A stretch of 5,391 nucleotides of DNA from an uncultured Micrococcales bacterium (GTDB lineage Bacteria; Actinomycetota; Actinomycetes; Actinomycetales; Microbacteriaceae): positions 1 through 5,391 of the forward strand of contig CAJXVY010000038.1 in the NCBI GenBank assembly GCA_913062665.1, written 5' to 3'. The notes beneath the pieces are model-generated. The model did not search any database. It was given only the letters and a program-made list of their open reading frames with translations, and was not told the DNA's origin. A program made the position numbers and the translations under genes. Of the stretch, positions 4,800-5,391 are shown piece by piece (the first letter of the stretch is position 1; every line of letters begins with the position of its first letter).

Positions 4800-5391
4800 G
4801 TGCAGCTATATGACTCCAAGGCTCAAGAACTTGCCGAATTGAAACCAATCAGAGCAGGTCAGGTCGGTATCTATGTTTGCGGACCTACTGTTCAGTCTGA
4901 GCCGCATATTGGTCACCTAAGAAGTGCTCTGGTTTACGATTTGCTATCCAGATGGCTAACCCACAAAGGGCTGCGGGTGACCCTTATTAGAAACATCACC
5001 GATATCGATGACAAGGTTTTAGAAAAACACACCGAGGAACTGAGCTGGTGGGAGCTGGCTTATAAAAACGAACTTGAGTTTCAAAGACAATTTGATCTAC
5101 TTGGGATTCAACGACCTAGCAATGAACCCAGGGCAACTGGTCATATACCTGAGATTCTTCGGCTTATTCAAACCTTGATTGACAAAGGTTACGCCTATCG
5201 AGCTGATAACGGGGATGTCTATTTTGATAGTGAAGCTTGGAGTAAGTACGGGGAGCTTACGAATCAGAGCCTTTCAGATATGGAGGGGGAGACAAGCTCC
5301 GAGTTCAAAAAATTAGCAACTGATTTTGCTTTGTGGAAAGCCGCCAAAGATTCAGAACCTGAGACTGCCAGCTGGGAGAGTCAGTTCGGGA
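4800..5391 (+). CDS. cysS: Cysteinyl-tRNA synthetase, N-terminal part (truncated by window edge)
   Basis: A frame opens at GTG 4800 and runs past the right edge, giving 197 residues. It begins MQLYDSKAQELAEL. YVCGPTVQSEPHIGHLRS follows, with Cys27 (the first zinc ligand of CysS) and the HIGH nucleotide-binding motif at 36-39. RNITDIDDKV, GYAYRADNGDVYFD and DFALWKAAK then match the Rossmann catalytic domain of class I CysRS, which charges tRNA-Cys in the cytoplasm. The PTVQSEPHIGH stretch separates it from the mycothiol ligase MshC, a paralogue in actinobacteria. The KMSKS loop and anticodon-binding domain lie outside. An in-frame TAG at 4788 makes GTG 4800 the only credible start; no strong ribosome-binding site is seen. 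It is 9 bases from ispDF and likely cotranscribed, as in the M. tuberculosis carD-ispD-ispF-cysS1 order. Confidence 0.95.
   Translation, partial: MQLYDSKAQELAELKPIRAGQVGIYVCGPTVQSEPHIGHLRSALVYDLLSRWLTHKGLRVTLIRNITDIDDKVLEKHTEELSWWELAYKNELEFQRQFDLLGIQRPSNEPRATGHIPEILRLIQTLIDKGYAYRADNGDVYFDSEAWSKYGELTNQSLSDMEGETSSEFKKLATDFALWKAAKDSEPETASWESQFG

Noticed and set aside
4800..5391. MshC (mycothiol cysteine ligase) instead of CysS
   Set aside because: The HIGH region reads PTVQSEPHIGHLRS and DFALWKAAK follows, which are CysS features; position after ispDF also matches cysS1 in M. tuberculosis.

Overview
The window is a compact, near gap-free stretch of an actinobacterial chromosome. Base composition looks close to 50% G+C (two 60-base lines counted by hand gave 47% and 55%). 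Every intact protein has its closest recognisable relative in actinobacteria: a PhoY-type PhoU, a SenX3/RegX3 pair, and a CarD whose C-terminal half closely resembles mycobacterial CarD. Moderate GC, overlapping stop codons, GTG and TTG starts and a fused IspDF enzyme suggest a small-genome relative of Microbacteriaceae, such as the freshwater Rhodoluna/Aquiluna group. That placement is inference; no 16S rRNA or other taxonomic marker is present.

Layout. Positions 1-63 hold the last 20 codons of a probable phosphoglycerate mutase (gpmA, +). Its stop overlaps that of phoU (-, 60-707). phoU diverges from senX3-regX3 (+, 853-2663) across a 145-bp region carrying an 11-bp-periodic PHO-box-like repeat (751-794) and a perfect 13-bp palindrome (733-745). 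regX3 ends against a convergent gene for a small LpqE-like lipoprotein (-, 2660-3133), again with interlocked stop codons. That gene diverges from carD (+, 3225-3707), and identical TAGACT hexamers lie in opposite orientation between them. carD is followed by ispDF (3711-4790) and the first 197 codons of cysS (4800 to the window edge), with gaps of 3 and 9 bases, so they probably form one operon.

Function. The left half is a phosphate-sensing module: PhoU restrains the kinase SenX3, which phosphorylates the regulator RegX3. The right half combines a transcription-initiation factor (CarD), two steps of MEP-pathway isoprenoid synthesis (IspDF) and a tRNA-charging enzyme (CysS). In Mycobacterium tuberculosis, gpm1-senX3-regX3 and lpqE-carD-ispD-ispF-cysS1 are separate loci; here they are adjacent, with phoU inserted.

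I found no mobile element, CRISPR array, RNA gene or undescribed multi-gene system. The observations worth following are regulatory and architectural: the candidate PHO box, the paired promoters, the repeated stop-codon interlock, the corrected lipoprotein start and a hairpin before cysS.
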